DNA of 64,000 bases from UBA961 sp049317525 (GCA_049317525.1 JBMOIC010000016.1:1-64000), one strand, 5' to 3'. Shown: positions 25,795 to 34,740, counted from the first letter of the stretch. Numbers and translations: made by a program. The notes: generated from the letters alone by a model not told the origin.

Positions 25795-26307
25795 TCATTT
25801 AACTGTATTATGAATAATTGTATCTGGCCATCTGTTGTTCAGAGAAACTGTATGCATTAAAGAATCATATATTGCTCTAAATTCTTTACTTCCATATGTT
25901 TGAAACAATGGATTCCAAATTGCTTTTTTTGTAATCATTGTTTTTTGATTAATATATTCTATGCTTCTGCCTATTGTGCCAGGCGAATATAAAGACTGAA
26001 TCTCAGAAAATGTATCGACGATTGTATTTAGTTGCTTACAAAATACTTGGGCTTGCACTGTATCTATTCTTTGATACTGTATTTCACTATGTTGCGGGTG
26101 TTTTTGAACTGTATAAACACCTAAATCTTGAGCACGATACTCATATCCATGGAATGTTCCATCGGCAACAACATAATCACCCCATCGGATGATTGTTTGA
26201 TTAGTTCTTTCATTAATACAAGATTTATACGATGTAGTACAGCCATTTACAGATAGTAAAATACACAATATACAGATCACAAATAAACCTGCAGAAAAGC
26301 CTTTCAT
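25795..26307 (-). CDS. Predicted lipoprotein, function unknown
   Basis: A 170-residue protein with a signal peptide and lipobox SVNGC (Cys23). The mature part shows no motif I know. Its ATG overlaps the gltX stop codon by one base (TAATG), so translation is probably coupled to gltX. With the DUF6438-like lipoprotein it brackets the sigma-54 regulator gene, suggesting an envelope function, but that is inference from position. Confidence 0.7.
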   Translation of the reverse strand: MKGFSAGLFVICILCILLSVNGCTTSYKSCINERTNQTIIRWGDYVVADGTFHGYEYRAQDLGVYTVQKHPQHSEIQYQRIDTVQAQVFCKQLNTIVDTFSEIQSLYSPGTIGRSIEYINQKTMITKKAIWNPLFQTYGSKEFRAIYDSLMHTVSLNNRWPDTIIHNTVK

Positions 26308-27761
26308 TATACTACTTTCTGATTATTAAGAAAATCTTGAATTCTTTGAACACATTTCTGCTTGCCAAGTACTTCCATTGTATCATATAAACCAGCACCA
26401 ACAGGTTTGCCTGTTAGTATTAAGCGTATAGGATGGATGATAAGCTTAGATTGAATACTGTGTTCTTTTGTAAAATCACTCATCATAGTATTAATCGAAG
26501 TATGCGTAAAATCTTGGATAGAAGAAATGAAAGGAAGTATTTTTTCTATTATATCTGGCGATTCTGATGTCCAATGTTTTGCTTTATATTCTTCATCGAT
26601 TGCATAAGAATCTGTAAACATATAATCAGCAAAATTAGGTACTTCGTGAATAAAGGAAATTCTTTCTTTAACTAATACAAATACTTTTTCTACATATGAA
26701 TCTTCAAACAGTAAATTCTGTTTTTGTAATAATTGCTGTATAGAATTGATATATGCCGAAGGATCTTTTTCTCTAAGATATTGAGAATTCATCCAGTCTA
26801 ATTTTTTTGTATCGAATACAGCACCTGCTTTATTAACTTTATCTAGCGAGAAAGATTCAATTAATTCTGGTAATGAGAATATTTCTCTGTCTGAAGTAGG
26901 ATTCCAACCTAACAAGGCTACGAAATTGACTAAAGCATCAGCAAAATATCCTTTCTCACGAAAGCTTTTTGCTAAAACATCCCCAAATCTTTTACTCATT
27001 TTAGATTTATCTTGATTTAATAGCAATGGTAAATGAGCAAATTGAGGCATATCCCAATTAAATGCTTGATAAAGTAAAACATGCTTTGGTGTTGAAGGCA
27101 ACCATTCTTCCCCCCTAATTACATGAGTTATCTTCATTAAATGATCATCAACTACATTTGCCAAATGATATGTAGGAAATCCATCTGATTTCATTAATAT
27201 TTGATCATCAATATCACGAGCATTAACAATAATTTCACCGCGAACAATATCAGAAAAGCGTATATCTCCAGATGCCGGAACTTTAAGTCTGATACAATAA
27301 TCTTCACCGCCATCTAATAGTCTTTGTGTTTCTTGGGCCCCAAGAGTATATTCGCTACGCATCACTGTTCTATCATATTTGGCAGCTATGCCAGCATTTT
27401 TTTGTCTATCCCGCATTGCATCTAATTCTTCGGAAGTATCAAATGCACGATAAGCCATATGTGTTTCTAACAAAATATTAGCATAATAACGATATAACTC
27501 TGTTCTCTCAGATTGTCTATATGGTCCGAAAGGCCCTCCATGTTCAGGGCTTTCATCAAATTCCATACCTGCCCATCTGCATATATCTACAATATTTTCT
27601 TCTGCCCCTTCAACAAATCGGGTTTGATCTGTATCTTCAATACGAAGGATACATTCTCCACCATGATGACGGGCAAAAAGATAATTATATAAAGCGGTTC
27701 TTAAACCACCAATGTGCAGATAACCTGTTGGTGAAGGTGCGAAGCGAACGCGAACTGACAT
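26307..27761 (-). CDS. gltX: Glutamyl-tRNA synthetase
   Basis: Charges tRNA-Glu (possibly also tRNA-Gln) with glutamate. 484 residues, class I synthetase: PSPTGYLHIGGLRTALYNYL carries the HIGH-type motif (HIGG) and SKMSKRFGDV the KMSKS motif; ILRIEDTDQTRFVEGAEE is also diagnostic. It sits 25 bases behind queD in a minus-strand run that begins with queuosine genes, a logical neighbourhood for tRNA functions. Confidence 0.97.
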   Translation of the reverse strand: MSVRVRFAPSPTGYLHIGGLRTALYNYLFARHHGGECILRIEDTDQTRFVEGAEENIVDICRWAGMEFDESPEHGGPFGPYRQSERTELYRYYANILLETHMAYRAFDTSEELDAMRDRQKNAGIAAKYDRTVMRSEYTLGAQETQRLLDGGEDYCIRLKVPASGDIRFSDIVRGEIIVNARDIDDQILMKSDGFPTYHLANVVDDHLMKITHVIRGEEWLPSTPKHVLLYQAFNWDMPQFAHLPLLLNQDKSKMSKRFGDVLAKSFREKGYFADALVNFVALLGWNPTSDREIFSLPELIESFSLDKVNKAGAVFDTKKLDWMNSQYLREKDPSAYINSIQQLLQKQNLLFEDSYVEKVFVLVKERISFIHEVPNFADYMFTDSYAIDEEYKAKHWTSESPDIIEKILPFISSIQDFTHTSINTMMSDFTKEHSIQSKLIIHPIRLILTGKPVGAGLYDTMEVLGKQKCVQRIQDFLNNQKVV

Positions 27762-27786
27762 ATCAACTCTTTGTGTTTAATTTGAA

Positions 27787-28218
27787 TTATCGAGAAAATT
27801 CATAGCATGCTTCTGCATATGTGTTCTCTGTTTCACATAATCGCACTGTTAATTTTTGGACAGAAGTAAAGGGAGAAAACCCTGGAATTAATTGCTGTAA
27901 AATATAATATGCAATGTTTTCTGCAGTAGAATACATGTTAATTATATTTACTTTCATTGGATGCTGAGCAAAGAAATCCAAAAGCAGTTTATCAGATGAA
28001 TCACATAAAAATGAATGATCTAATTGATCTACTATTGGCTGAACTAATGCTTTGATATCAAAATAATCCATTACCATTCCAGTTGATGAGTCTATTATAC
28101 CACGTATTTCAACTCTCATTTTATAAGAATGCCCATGAATATTCTGGCAGCCACCAGCATGAAAAGGTAAACGATGGCCCATTTCCCAATTGAAATCTTT
28201 AGCAATAATCGATTCCAT
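27787..28218 (-). CDS. queD: 6-carboxytetrahydropterin synthase QueD
   Basis: Second step of queuosine/preQ0 synthesis. 143 residues with PTPS-fold zinc ligands His15, His28 and His30 (IHGH), catalytic Cys24, and the conserved MVMDYFDIKALV, LDHSFL and STAENIAYYI blocks. Its ATG overlaps the queF stop codon, so the two are translationally coupled. A eukaryotic-type 6-pyruvoyl-tetrahydropterin synthase is possible by fold alone, but the queF link favours QueD. Confidence 0.9.
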   Translation of the reverse strand: MESIIAKDFNWEMGHRLPFHAGGCQNIHGHSYKMRVEIRGIIDSSTGMVMDYFDIKALVQPIVDQLDHSFLCDSSDKLLLDFFAQHPMKVNIINMYSTAENIAYYILQQLIPGFSPFTSVQKLTVRLCETENTYAEACYEFSR

Positions 28219-28604
28219 TACTGATCCTGTGATTTTACATAATCAGCAACAATAATGCTACTCATACCACCTCTCATTCCCCAATCTGTGGTAATTCGCA
28301 TTTCTAATGGACTGCATCTTTCAACTAAATCGTCCAAAATTTTATTTGTAACAGCTTCATAAAAAATACCTATATTCCTAAATTCTAGGAAATAATATTT
28401 CAGAGCTTTTAATTCTAAGCAGATTTCATCCGGAATATAGCTTATAGTAACTTTTGCAAAATCAGGCAATCCTGTTAAAGGACAAACAGATGTAAATTCA
28501 TGTAAAACATGAGTAATTACAAATCTTCTTCCTAGAGAAGGATTAGGAAATGTTTCAAGACGTTCCATATAATTGATGTATCTTTGTACAAGTAATGTCT
28601 GCAT
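28218..28604 (-). CDS. queF: NADPH-dependent 7-cyano-7-deazaguanine reductase QueF
   Basis: Reduces preQ0 to preQ1 in queuosine synthesis. 128 residues, type I length. The nucleophile Cys41 and Asp48 lie in FTSVCPLTGLPDFAK, and LELKALKYYFLEFRNIG is the family core. The position usually occupied by a His-Glu pair (FHE) reads FYE here. A later ATG at 28568 is an alternative start. It opens the ten-gene minus-strand run and is divergent from rlmB. Confidence 0.92.
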   Translation of the reverse strand: MQTLLVQRYINYMERLETFPNPSLGRRFVITHVLHEFTSVCPLTGLPDFAKVTISYIPDEICLELKALKYYFLEFRNIGIFYEAVTNKILDDLVERCSPLEMRITTDWGMRGGMSSIIVADYVKSQDQ

Positions 28605-28650
28605 TAATGCAGTAAAAATGATTGTAAAAATACGGGATTTCTACGAATAA

Positions 28651-29418
28651 ATGAAGAATGAACTTGGTCATTATATATATGGTAGAAGGGCTGTAAATGA
28701 AGCCTTAAATGCTGGACGCTTAATCGAGAAGATTTTCATCCAATTTGGATCCGATGGTGATATCATCGAAGAAATTCGTACGAAAGCTAGGCAAAAAAAT
28801 GTTGCTTGCTCTATAGCCGATAAAATGAAATTTAATGATATGGAAAAGCGCATTCCTTTAGAACGCGGTTCTGCTCAAGGTGTGATTGCTTTAACTCCAT
28901 TATTAACTTATTCTGATATCTATGAGTTAATCGATACTTCCCTAGCTAGTCAAAATCATCCTATGCTTATTGCTTTAGATGAAGTAAGCGATCCTTTTAA
29001 TGTTGGTGCTATTGCAAGATCTGCAGAATGTTCTGGTATTTCAGGAATGATTTTGCCTGTTGACAATACTTCACCAATTACTCCAGCTGCTTTTAAATCT
29101 GCCGCCGGAGCTCTTGAATTTTTACCCGTATCCAAAGCAGATAATCTGGTAATCGCAATAAGAAATTGCAAAGCTGCCGGTTTCACTATTATTGGAACTT
29201 CAGGTACATCAGATATTTCTTATTCTGATCCTGGCATATATGAAAAACCTATTCTTCTTATTATTGGAAGCGAAGGCAAAGGTATTCGCCCAGCTGTTTG
29301 GAAAGAATGCGATGCTTTTATTACTATACCCGTAAAAGGAAATATTGAATCTTTAAATGCATCAGCTGCAGCAGCAATTATTATGTTCGAGCGTAACAGA
29401 CAACTTCACAATATTTAA
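28651..29418 (+). CDS. rlmB: 23S rRNA 2'-O-methyltransferase RlmB (TrmH/SpoU family)
   Basis: SPOUT-class methyltransferase expected to modify a guanosine in 23S rRNA. 255 residues: an N-terminal substrate-binding domain starting YIYGRRAVNEAL, then the knotted catalytic domain with LDEVSDPFNVGAIARSAE, IIGSEGKGIRP and IPVKGNIESLNASAAAAI, the three SpoU motifs. The exact target base is assumed from family. Followed 37 bases later by an NTF2-like gene. Confidence 0.92.
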   Translation: MKNELGHYIYGRRAVNEALNAGRLIEKIFIQFGSDGDIIEEIRTKARQKNVACSIADKMKFNDMEKRIPLERGSAQGVIALTPLLTYSDIYELIDTSLASQNHPMLIALDEVSDPFNVGAIARSAECSGISGMILPVDNTSPITPAAFKSAAGALEFLPVSKADNLVIAIRNCKAAGFTIIGTSGTSDISYSDPGIYEKPILLIIGSEGKGIRPAVWKECDAFITIPVKGNIESLNASAAAAIIMFERNRQLHNI

Positions 29419-29455
29419 TTAGCAACTATTTTATCATTAATATCTACCTATTCTT

Positions 29456-29830
29456 ATGGAACTTGTACATATAATCGAATCTGTATTATCAATTTATTAT
29501 CAAACATTTGCACAAAAAAATTGGGAAATGGTTGATACTTTTTTATCTGATGACTTTACCTACTTTTCGGATAAATGCTTTTCTACCGATAAGTCCGGAT
29601 ATCTTCAAACAATGTCTCAATCAGATTGGACAATTCATTCTTGCAATATTTCTAATTTAAGTATCATTCCTTCTAGTAGTTCCGATATTGTTGTTGCGGT
29701 ATACTCTATAGAATTTAAAGGTATGTCAAATTCAGTAGATGCTCAATTTTCTGCATTAGAAACATGTGTTTTTAGACATAATGATGGTAATTGGAAATTG
29801 GCTCATTGTCATGCTTCAAATTCTCATTAA
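29456..29830 (+). CDS. NTF2/SnoaL-like small protein (DUF4440 type)
   Basis: A 124-residue cone-fold protein. The helix YYQTFAQKNWEMVDTFLSDD followed by FTYFSDK and a C-terminal WKLAHCHAS strand fits SnoaL-like or DUF4440 proteins, which include ketosteroid-isomerase-like enzymes and many of unknown role. There is no export signal. Gene lies between rlmB and a substrate-binding-protein-like gene on the plus strand. Confidence 0.65.
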   Translation: MELVHIIESVLSIYYQTFAQKNWEMVDTFLSDDFTYFSDKCFSTDKSGYLQTMSQSDWTIHSCNISNLSIIPSSSSDIVVAVYSIEFKGMSNSVDAQFSALETCVFRHNDGNWKLAHCHASNSH

Positions 29831-29864
29831 TATATATCTTTTTCCTTGCTATGTTTGGTGAATA

Positions 29865-30662
29865 ATGAGGCTTATCTGTTTAACAGAAGAAACCACAGAA
29901 ACTCTGTATGCATTAGGTGCAGAAGACTATATTGTTGGCATTTCTGGATTTACAGTTAGGCCTACTATTGCTAGAAAAACAAAACCAAAAATATCAACGT
30001 ATTTAGATGCTAATATACAGGGAATACTTGCATTAAACCCCGATATTGTATTGGCTTGGAGTGATTTACAAGCACCAATCTGTGCAGAGCTTATTAAAGC
30101 TGGAATTGAAGTCTATTGTTTCAATCATCGAACAATCAGGGGAATTTTAAGTATGATTGAAAAATTGGGTAGACTTGTCAATAAGCAAGAACAATCACTC
30201 GTTTTTATCGATCATATTAATCAGCATTTAGCATCTATTTCTTCCAAAGCATCATTAAGAACTATACAACCTTTAGTATATTTTGAAGAATGGTTTGACC
30301 CATTAATTACAGGTATTTCTTGGGTTAGTGAAATTATAGAACTGTGTGGCGGAGTTGATATATTTAAGGAGAATCGTGCATTTCCCGATGCCAAAAGAAG
30401 GATTTTAGCATCAACTGATAAAGTATTAGATAAAATGCCAGATATTATGATTGCTTCTTGGTGTGGAAAGGGATTTAAGAAAGAAAAAGTACTTGCAAGG
30501 CCAGGATGGAAAAATATTCCTGCTATAAAATACGATGAAATTTATCACATAAAATCATCAATAATTTTACAGCCTGGGCCAGCTGCTTTGATAGACGGAG
30601 CCACTATCATACATGGTATCATTGATAATTGGCAGAAGAAAAATCAGATGGGAATAAAATAA
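29865..30662 (+). CDS. Cobalamin/iron-type periplasmic-binding-fold protein without signal peptide
   Basis: 265 residues resembling class III substrate-binding proteins (BtuF/FhuD-like): LTEETTETLYALGAEDYIVG at the start, ALNPDIVLAW in the first lobe, and PQ/GPAALIDGA-type ending. The protein begins directly with the first beta strand and shows no signal peptide, so as read it would stay in the cytoplasm. No permease or ATPase gene is adjacent. Stand-alone cytoplasmic relatives are annotated as cobalamin-binding proteins. Its end overlaps the opposite gene by 19 bases. Confidence 0.75.
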   Translation: MRLICLTEETTETLYALGAEDYIVGISGFTVRPTIARKTKPKISTYLDANIQGILALNPDIVLAWSDLQAPICAELIKAGIEVYCFNHRTIRGILSMIEKLGRLVNKQEQSLVFIDHINQHLASISSKASLRTIQPLVYFEEWFDPLITGISWVSEIIELCGGVDIFKENRAFPDAKRRILASTDKVLDKMPDIMIASWCGKGFKKEKVLARPGWKNIPAIKYDEIYHIKSSIILQPGPAALIDGATIIHGIIDNWQKKNQMGIK

Positions 30663-31132
30663 GAAATAGCTAAAAATCTATTATGCAATGGGAGAGAGAC
30701 ATATTTATCGACACTAAAATTCCAACCATGATATACTCTAATACCAAGCATCGAAACCCCTATCTCTGGCCTAAATCGTAAAGATCCCTGAGAAAAATCT
30801 GTATAATAAAGCATAGAAGCCCCAAAAGAAATGAACCAATTCATAGTATATGATACTTTTGGAGCTATAATAATAGCATTATTATTCAGAGGTCCTGTTT
30901 CTATTCCAAATGAAATAGTACCCAATCCTTTTATTAGATCACTTTTATCCCAATTTACTCTACTTCCAATACTATAAGCTGATTCTAGAGATATTCCCGC
31001 ATTGCTACTTTGAATACCCAAAGTAAAACCTTTAGCTGGAATCTCTTTTTCTACAGCATATATGTGCATTGGAAACAGAATACCAAGGCTACATATAGCA
31101 ATCTTATAAAGCCAGTCTAAAACCGGATTCAT
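30644..31132 (-). CDS. Predicted small outer-membrane protein
   Basis: About 162 residues with an N-terminal signal-like segment (MNPVLDWLYKIAICSLGILF...) and a mature region of alternating hydrophobic strands with Gly and aromatic residues (WFISFGASMLYYT, IGVSMLGIRVYHGWNFS), consistent with a small beta-barrel. No family recognised. The start at 31132 is one of several in-frame ATGs; any of them overlaps the preceding copper-chaperone-like gene, implying coupled translation. Confidence 0.55.
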   Translation of the reverse strand: MNPVLDWLYKIAICSLGILFPMHIYAVEKEIPAKGFTLGIQSSNAGISLESAYSIGSRVNWDKSDLIKGLGTISFGIETGPLNNNAIIIAPKVSYTMNWFISFGASMLYYTDFSQGSLRFRPEIGVSMLGIRVYHGWNFSVDKYVSLPLHNRFLAISYFIPI

Positions 31133-31316
31133 CAATAGCATGTAGAATGTCTTCATCACTTACTGTGTCCGGATCATATTCGATAATAGCTTTGCCAATT
31201 TGAACATCTTGCACAATGAGGCCTTGAATTGCAGTTAACTCATTTTTTAATGCCTTTACACAATGTCCACAAGACATACCATCAATTAATAATTCTTGTT
31301 TTTTCATGATTCTCAT
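31104..31316 (-). CDS. Heavy-metal-associated (CopZ-like) domain protein
   Basis: A 70-residue single HMA domain. The metal-binding loop GMSCGHC holds the CxxC pair; the rest (VKALKNELTAIQGL, AIIEYDPDTVSDEDI) follows the ferredoxin-like fold. Likely a cytoplasmic copper chaperone; no copper ATPase lies in the window. It begins 3 bases after dnaB and its end overlaps the small barrel gene. An in-frame ATG at 31307 is an equally possible start. Confidence 0.88.
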   Translation of the reverse strand: MRIMKKQELLIDGMSCGHCVKALKNELTAIQGLIVQDVQIGKAIIEYDPDTVSDEDILHAIDESGFRLAL

Positions 31317-31319
31317 AGA

Positions 31320-32810
31320 TTAAAATTGTACATCTGAACTGCCATCAGCACCCAGATACTGAGGTGGTTCATCATAATGGAATGTTAAGTTTTCAAATCG
31401 TGCATATGATTTTAAATATGCCAAACGTACATCACCAACTGGACCATTCCTTTGCTTAGCGATAATCAATTCACCAGTGTTTTCTGTAGAAGACCCATCA
31501 TCCCAGGTTGATATACCATATTGTTCAGGCCTATTAACAAACATAACAACATCAGCATCCTGTTCAATAGATCCTGATTCACGCAAATCAGAAAGCATTG
31601 GCCTTTTATCAGATCTTGATTCAACCGATCTATTTAACTGAGCCAAAGCTATTACTGGAATATCTAATTCTTTAGCTATTTGTTTAAGCGATCTAGAGAT
31701 TATTGAAATTTCCCTTTCTCTGCTTTCGGCCTTAGGTGGAGAAACAAATTGCAAATAATCTACGATTACCAATTTAATATCATGTTCAGCTTTCATTCTT
31801 CTACATTTAGCCCTTATCTCCATAACAGTTAATGTTGCACTGTCATCTATAAATAGTGGAGCTTCTGCTAAATGGCCAATCGTTTGAACCAATTTTTGCA
31901 TGTCTTGAGATGAAATTCTATTAGTTCGGATATCCTGAGCATTCACTCGTGCTTCACCACTTAATAATCGCACCATCAATTGACTAGATGCCATTTCTAT
32001 AGAAAAAAAAGCAACAGGCATTTTATATTCAACTGCTACATTCCTAGCTATGCTTAAAGCCATAGCAGTTTTGCCCATCGATGGCCTAGCAGCTATAATG
32101 ATAAAATCAGATTTCTGAAATCCACCTAGCAATTCATCTAATTTTGTAAATCCAGATGGAATACCCGTAATACCAGATGTAGGGCCACCTTCAGACATCT
32201 TAGTAATCATTTGAAATGTATCATGAGCAAGCTGTTTCATAGTTGAAAAGCTTTTGCTTAAACGCTGTTCGGCAATCTCGAATACTTTAGATTCCGCATA
32301 ATCAACTTCCTCTAAAGCATCTGTAGTTTCATCATAAGCCCTAGTCATTACTAAACCAGCTACTTGTATCAGAGATCTTTTTAAATAACGTTCTTGTACT
32401 ATCCGAGCATAATGTTCTACATTAGCTGCAGTTGGAGTACTCATTGTTAATTCTGAAATATAAAAAGATCCACCTATAGATTCTAAAACTCCCCTTCTGC
32501 GCAATTCTTCTGGTAATGTAGTATAATCTGAATTTATATTTCTTTCAAATAATCCTAAAATAGCCTCATAAATCAGCTTATGAGATTCTCTATAAAAACT
32601 ATCAGGCTGTAATATTTCAATTACTTTAGGAATTGCTGCTCTATCAAGCATCATAGAACCAAGAACTGCAATTTCTGCTTCTAAAGAATGAGGAGGAACC
32701 TTTCCACCCAATGATTCCAATGTTGCAGGTAAAAAAACATCCTTTTCTCCTCTTTTTCTTAAAGAAGTACTTTGGGATGTTTGCTTATTTCCTGAATTAT
32801 ATGAAGCCAT
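31320..32810 (-). CDS. dnaB: Replicative DNA helicase
   Basis: Hexameric 5'-3' helicase of the replication fork, about 496 residues. The N-terminal domain carries PHSLEAEIAVLGSMMLD; the RecA-like core has Walker A ARPSMGKTAMAL, Walker B-region LVIVDYLQ and the DLRESGSIEQDADVV motif. No intein is present. The ATG at 32810 is chosen: the upstream GTG at 32837 lies on a TATTTTTG promoter box, and extra residues are not conserved. Confidence 0.97.
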   Translation of the reverse strand: MASYNSGNKQTSQSTSLRKRGEKDVFLPATLESLGGKVPPHSLEAEIAVLGSMMLDRAAIPKVIEILQPDSFYRESHKLIYEAILGLFERNINSDYTTLPEELRRRGVLESIGGSFYISELTMSTPTAANVEHYARIVQERYLKRSLIQVAGLVMTRAYDETTDALEEVDYAESKVFEIAEQRLSKSFSTMKQLAHDTFQMITKMSEGGPTSGITGIPSGFTKLDELLGGFQKSDFIIIAARPSMGKTAMALSIARNVAVEYKMPVAFFSIEMASSQLMVRLLSGEARVNAQDIRTNRISSQDMQKLVQTIGHLAEAPLFIDDSATLTVMEIRAKCRRMKAEHDIKLVIVDYLQFVSPPKAESREREISIISRSLKQIAKELDIPVIALAQLNRSVESRSDKRPMLSDLRESGSIEQDADVVMFVNRPEQYGISTWDDGSSTENTGELIIAKQRNGPVGDVRLAYLKSYARFENLTFHYDEPPQYLGADGSSDVQF

Positions 32811-32836
32811 ATCTCTAACTAAAAGTAATAGGGCCA

Positions 32837-32844
32837 CAAAAATA
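32837..32844 (-). promoter_or_regulatory. -7 promoter box for dnaB
   Basis: On the minus strand this reads TATTTTTG, an exact match to the Bacteroidota -7 consensus TAnnTTTG, 26 bases before the dnaB ATG. A clear -33 TTTG is not seen. Confidence 0.5.
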
Positions 32845-32923
32845 ACATTTATTTATGATTAAGTATACGGATGAATAAATCATAATGAGATAATCAATTA
32901 AGAGATATCGAAGGCCTATTTCT

Positions 32924-32931
32924 TATATTTG
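32924..32931 (+). promoter_or_regulatory. -7 promoter box for miaB
   Basis: TATATTTG matches TAnnTTTG and lies 36 bases before the miaB ATG at 32968. Between this and the dnaB box, TTATGATT (32853-32860) and AATCATAA (32878-32885) form an inverted repeat with a 17-base spacer. Confidence 0.5.
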
Positions 32932-32967
32932 CATACCTTTTTATTATCACTCATTAAAATACTGTAT

Positions 32968-34359
32968 ATGCTTGAATTACCTATACTTCAGAACCCTAAA
33001 CAAGATACTATTTCATTGATGGATAGCGATATTCCATTATTAGGGAATCAGCCATTATTATATGTAGAAACATATGGCTGTCAAATGAATGTTAATGACA
33101 CTGAAATTGTGCAAGGAGTGATGCATAAAAAAGGGTATTCTTTAACAAATACTCCAGATAATGCTGATATTATCCTTATCAATACTTGTGCAATTAGGGA
33201 CAATGCAGAAAAAAAAATTCATGAACGCTTAAATCATCTTAAATATTACAAAAAAAAGAATAAAGATTTAGTTGTTGGTGTATTGGGTTGCATGGCCGAA
33301 CGTTTACGAGAAAATTTGCTTGAAAAAGAATTAGTAGATATCGTTATTGGACCAGACGAATATCGTTCTGTTCCTGAATTAGTAGAAAAAGCTTTTGGCG
33401 GAGAACGTGGTATAGCTGTAAAATTAAGCAGAGTAGAAACTTATGATGATATTTTACCTTTCCGTACCGAAGGGATAAGTGCTTGGGTTTCAATCATGAG
33501 AGGATGCGATAAGTTTTGTACTTATTGTATTGTTCCTTTTACTCGTGGAAGAGAAAGATCAAGAGCATATTCATCTATAGTTCAAGAAGTTATATCATTG
33601 TATGATGCAGGTTTTAAAGAAGTTACATTGCTTGGGCAGAATGTAAATAGCTATATGGATGAACATTCAGGAAATAATTTTGCAGAATTACTTAGGGCTT
33701 GTGCAAAAGCAGTTCCTTATATGAGAATTCGATATACAACTTCTCATCCTCAAGATATGAGCGATCAATTAATTGAAACCATGGCAGAATTTGATAATAT
33801 TTGCAAATACATTCATCTTCCTGTTCAATCAGGCTCTAATCGAATTTTACAACTTATGAATCGTACTCATCCGATTGAACATTATTATGAAAGAATAGCC
33901 AAGATTAAAGAATTAATGCCAGGATGCGCATTGTCTACAGATATTATCACTGGATTCCCAACAGAAACCGATGAAGATCATCAAGCTACAATGGAATTAA
34001 TGAAGATTGTTAGATATGATGGGGCTTATATGTTCAAGTATTCACCAAGAGAAAGAACTAAAGCTTGGAAAATGGGTGATGATATACCAGATACATTAAA
34101 AATTTCACGATTAAATGAGATAATTCATCAACAAAATCAGATTTCATATGAAATCAATCAACAAACAATTGGAACTATCGAAACCGTATTAGTTGAAGGC
34201 CCAAGTAAAAAAAGTCCACTAGAATGGCAAGGTAGATCTGATACAAATAAAACAGTAATTTTCCCTCAAAATGAGAATTTAGCCTATATTGTTGGTGATT
34301 ATATCAAAGTTAAAATTGCTAGAGCTACAAGCGCCACATTAATGGGAACAGTTGTATAA
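32968..34359 (+). CDS. miaB: tRNA-2-methylthio-N6-dimethylallyladenosine synthase
   Basis: Radical-SAM methylthiotransferase acting on A37 of tRNAs. About 463 residues. The N-terminal UPF0004 domain has cysteines in TYGCQMN, NTCAIRDNA and GVLGCMAER for one 4Fe-4S cluster; MRGCDKFCTYCIVP holds the radical-SAM CxxxCxxC; a TRAM domain ends the protein. The ATG at 32968 is preferred to a TTG at 32929 that would lie inside the promoter box. Four bases precede yraN. Confidence 0.95.
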   Translation: MLELPILQNPKQDTISLMDSDIPLLGNQPLLYVETYGCQMNVNDTEIVQGVMHKKGYSLTNTPDNADIILINTCAIRDNAEKKIHERLNHLKYYKKKNKDLVVGVLGCMAERLRENLLEKELVDIVIGPDEYRSVPELVEKAFGGERGIAVKLSRVETYDDILPFRTEGISAWVSIMRGCDKFCTYCIVPFTRGRERSRAYSSIVQEVISLYDAGFKEVTLLGQNVNSYMDEHSGNNFAELLRACAKAVPYMRIRYTTSHPQDMSDQLIETMAEFDNICKYIHLPVQSGSNRILQLMNRTHPIEHYYERIAKIKELMPGCALSTDIITGFPTETDEDHQATMELMKIVRYDGAYMFKYSPRERTKAWKMGDDIPDTLKISRLNEIIHQQNQISYEINQQTIGTIETVLVEGPSKKSPLEWQGRSDTNKTVIFPQNENLAYIVGDYIKVKIARATSATLMGTVV

Positions 34360-34362
34360 GTA

Positions 34363-34740
34363 ATGATAATTCAGGGGAAATACGTGGAAAATAATCGAGA
34401 CATCGGATATAAAGCAGAAAAAATAGCTTCTGATTTTCTTGAGTCATTGGGTTATTCAATTATTCAGAAAAACTTTCATTTTGGAAGATATGGAGAAATC
34501 GATATTATCTGTAATGATAATACTACTCTGGTTTTTGTAGAAGTGAAATACAGAAATACATACAATTATGGAACCCCTGAAAGTTCTATCACTCATAAAA
34601 AAATAAAAACCCTCAGAAGAGCTGCTGAGGGTTTTCTATATATTAGAAAAATTGTTGATACAGAATGTAGATTCGATATCATTGCAATTGATTTTACAGA
34701 TGGAATGCAGTCTATAAGACATCTTAAATGCGCATTCTAG
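34363..34740 (+). CDS. YraN family protein (UPF0102, predicted endonuclease fold)
   Basis: 125 residues with the restriction-endonuclease-like core of UPF0102: GYKAEKIASDFLESLGYSI, RYGEIDIICND and FVEVKYRN, giving the Asp and Glu-x-Lys residues typical of PD-(D/E)XK nucleases. Role unknown; family members lie near RNA-processing genes. A GTG at 34384, preceded by AGGGG, is an alternative start. The coding sequence contains a terminator-like hairpin at 34606-34635 that probably works on the opposite strand. The stop codon abuts that of the M28 peptidase. Confidence 0.85.
   Translation: MIIQGKYVENNRDIGYKAEKIASDFLESLGYSIIQKNFHFGRYGEIDIICNDNTTLVFVEVKYRNTYNYGTPESSITHKKIKTLRRAAEGFLYIRKIVDTECRFDIIAIDFTDGMQSIRHLKCAF
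34594..34635 (-). terminator. Intrinsic terminator embedded in yraN, serving the M28 peptidase gene
   Basis: AAAACCCTCAG (34606-34616) pairs with CTGAGGGTTTT (34625-34635) around an 8-base loop. On the minus strand the stem is followed by TTATTTTTTT, a strong U-tract, about 106 bases past the peptidase stop. On the plus strand only four Ts follow, so yraN itself should be read through. Confidence 0.8.
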
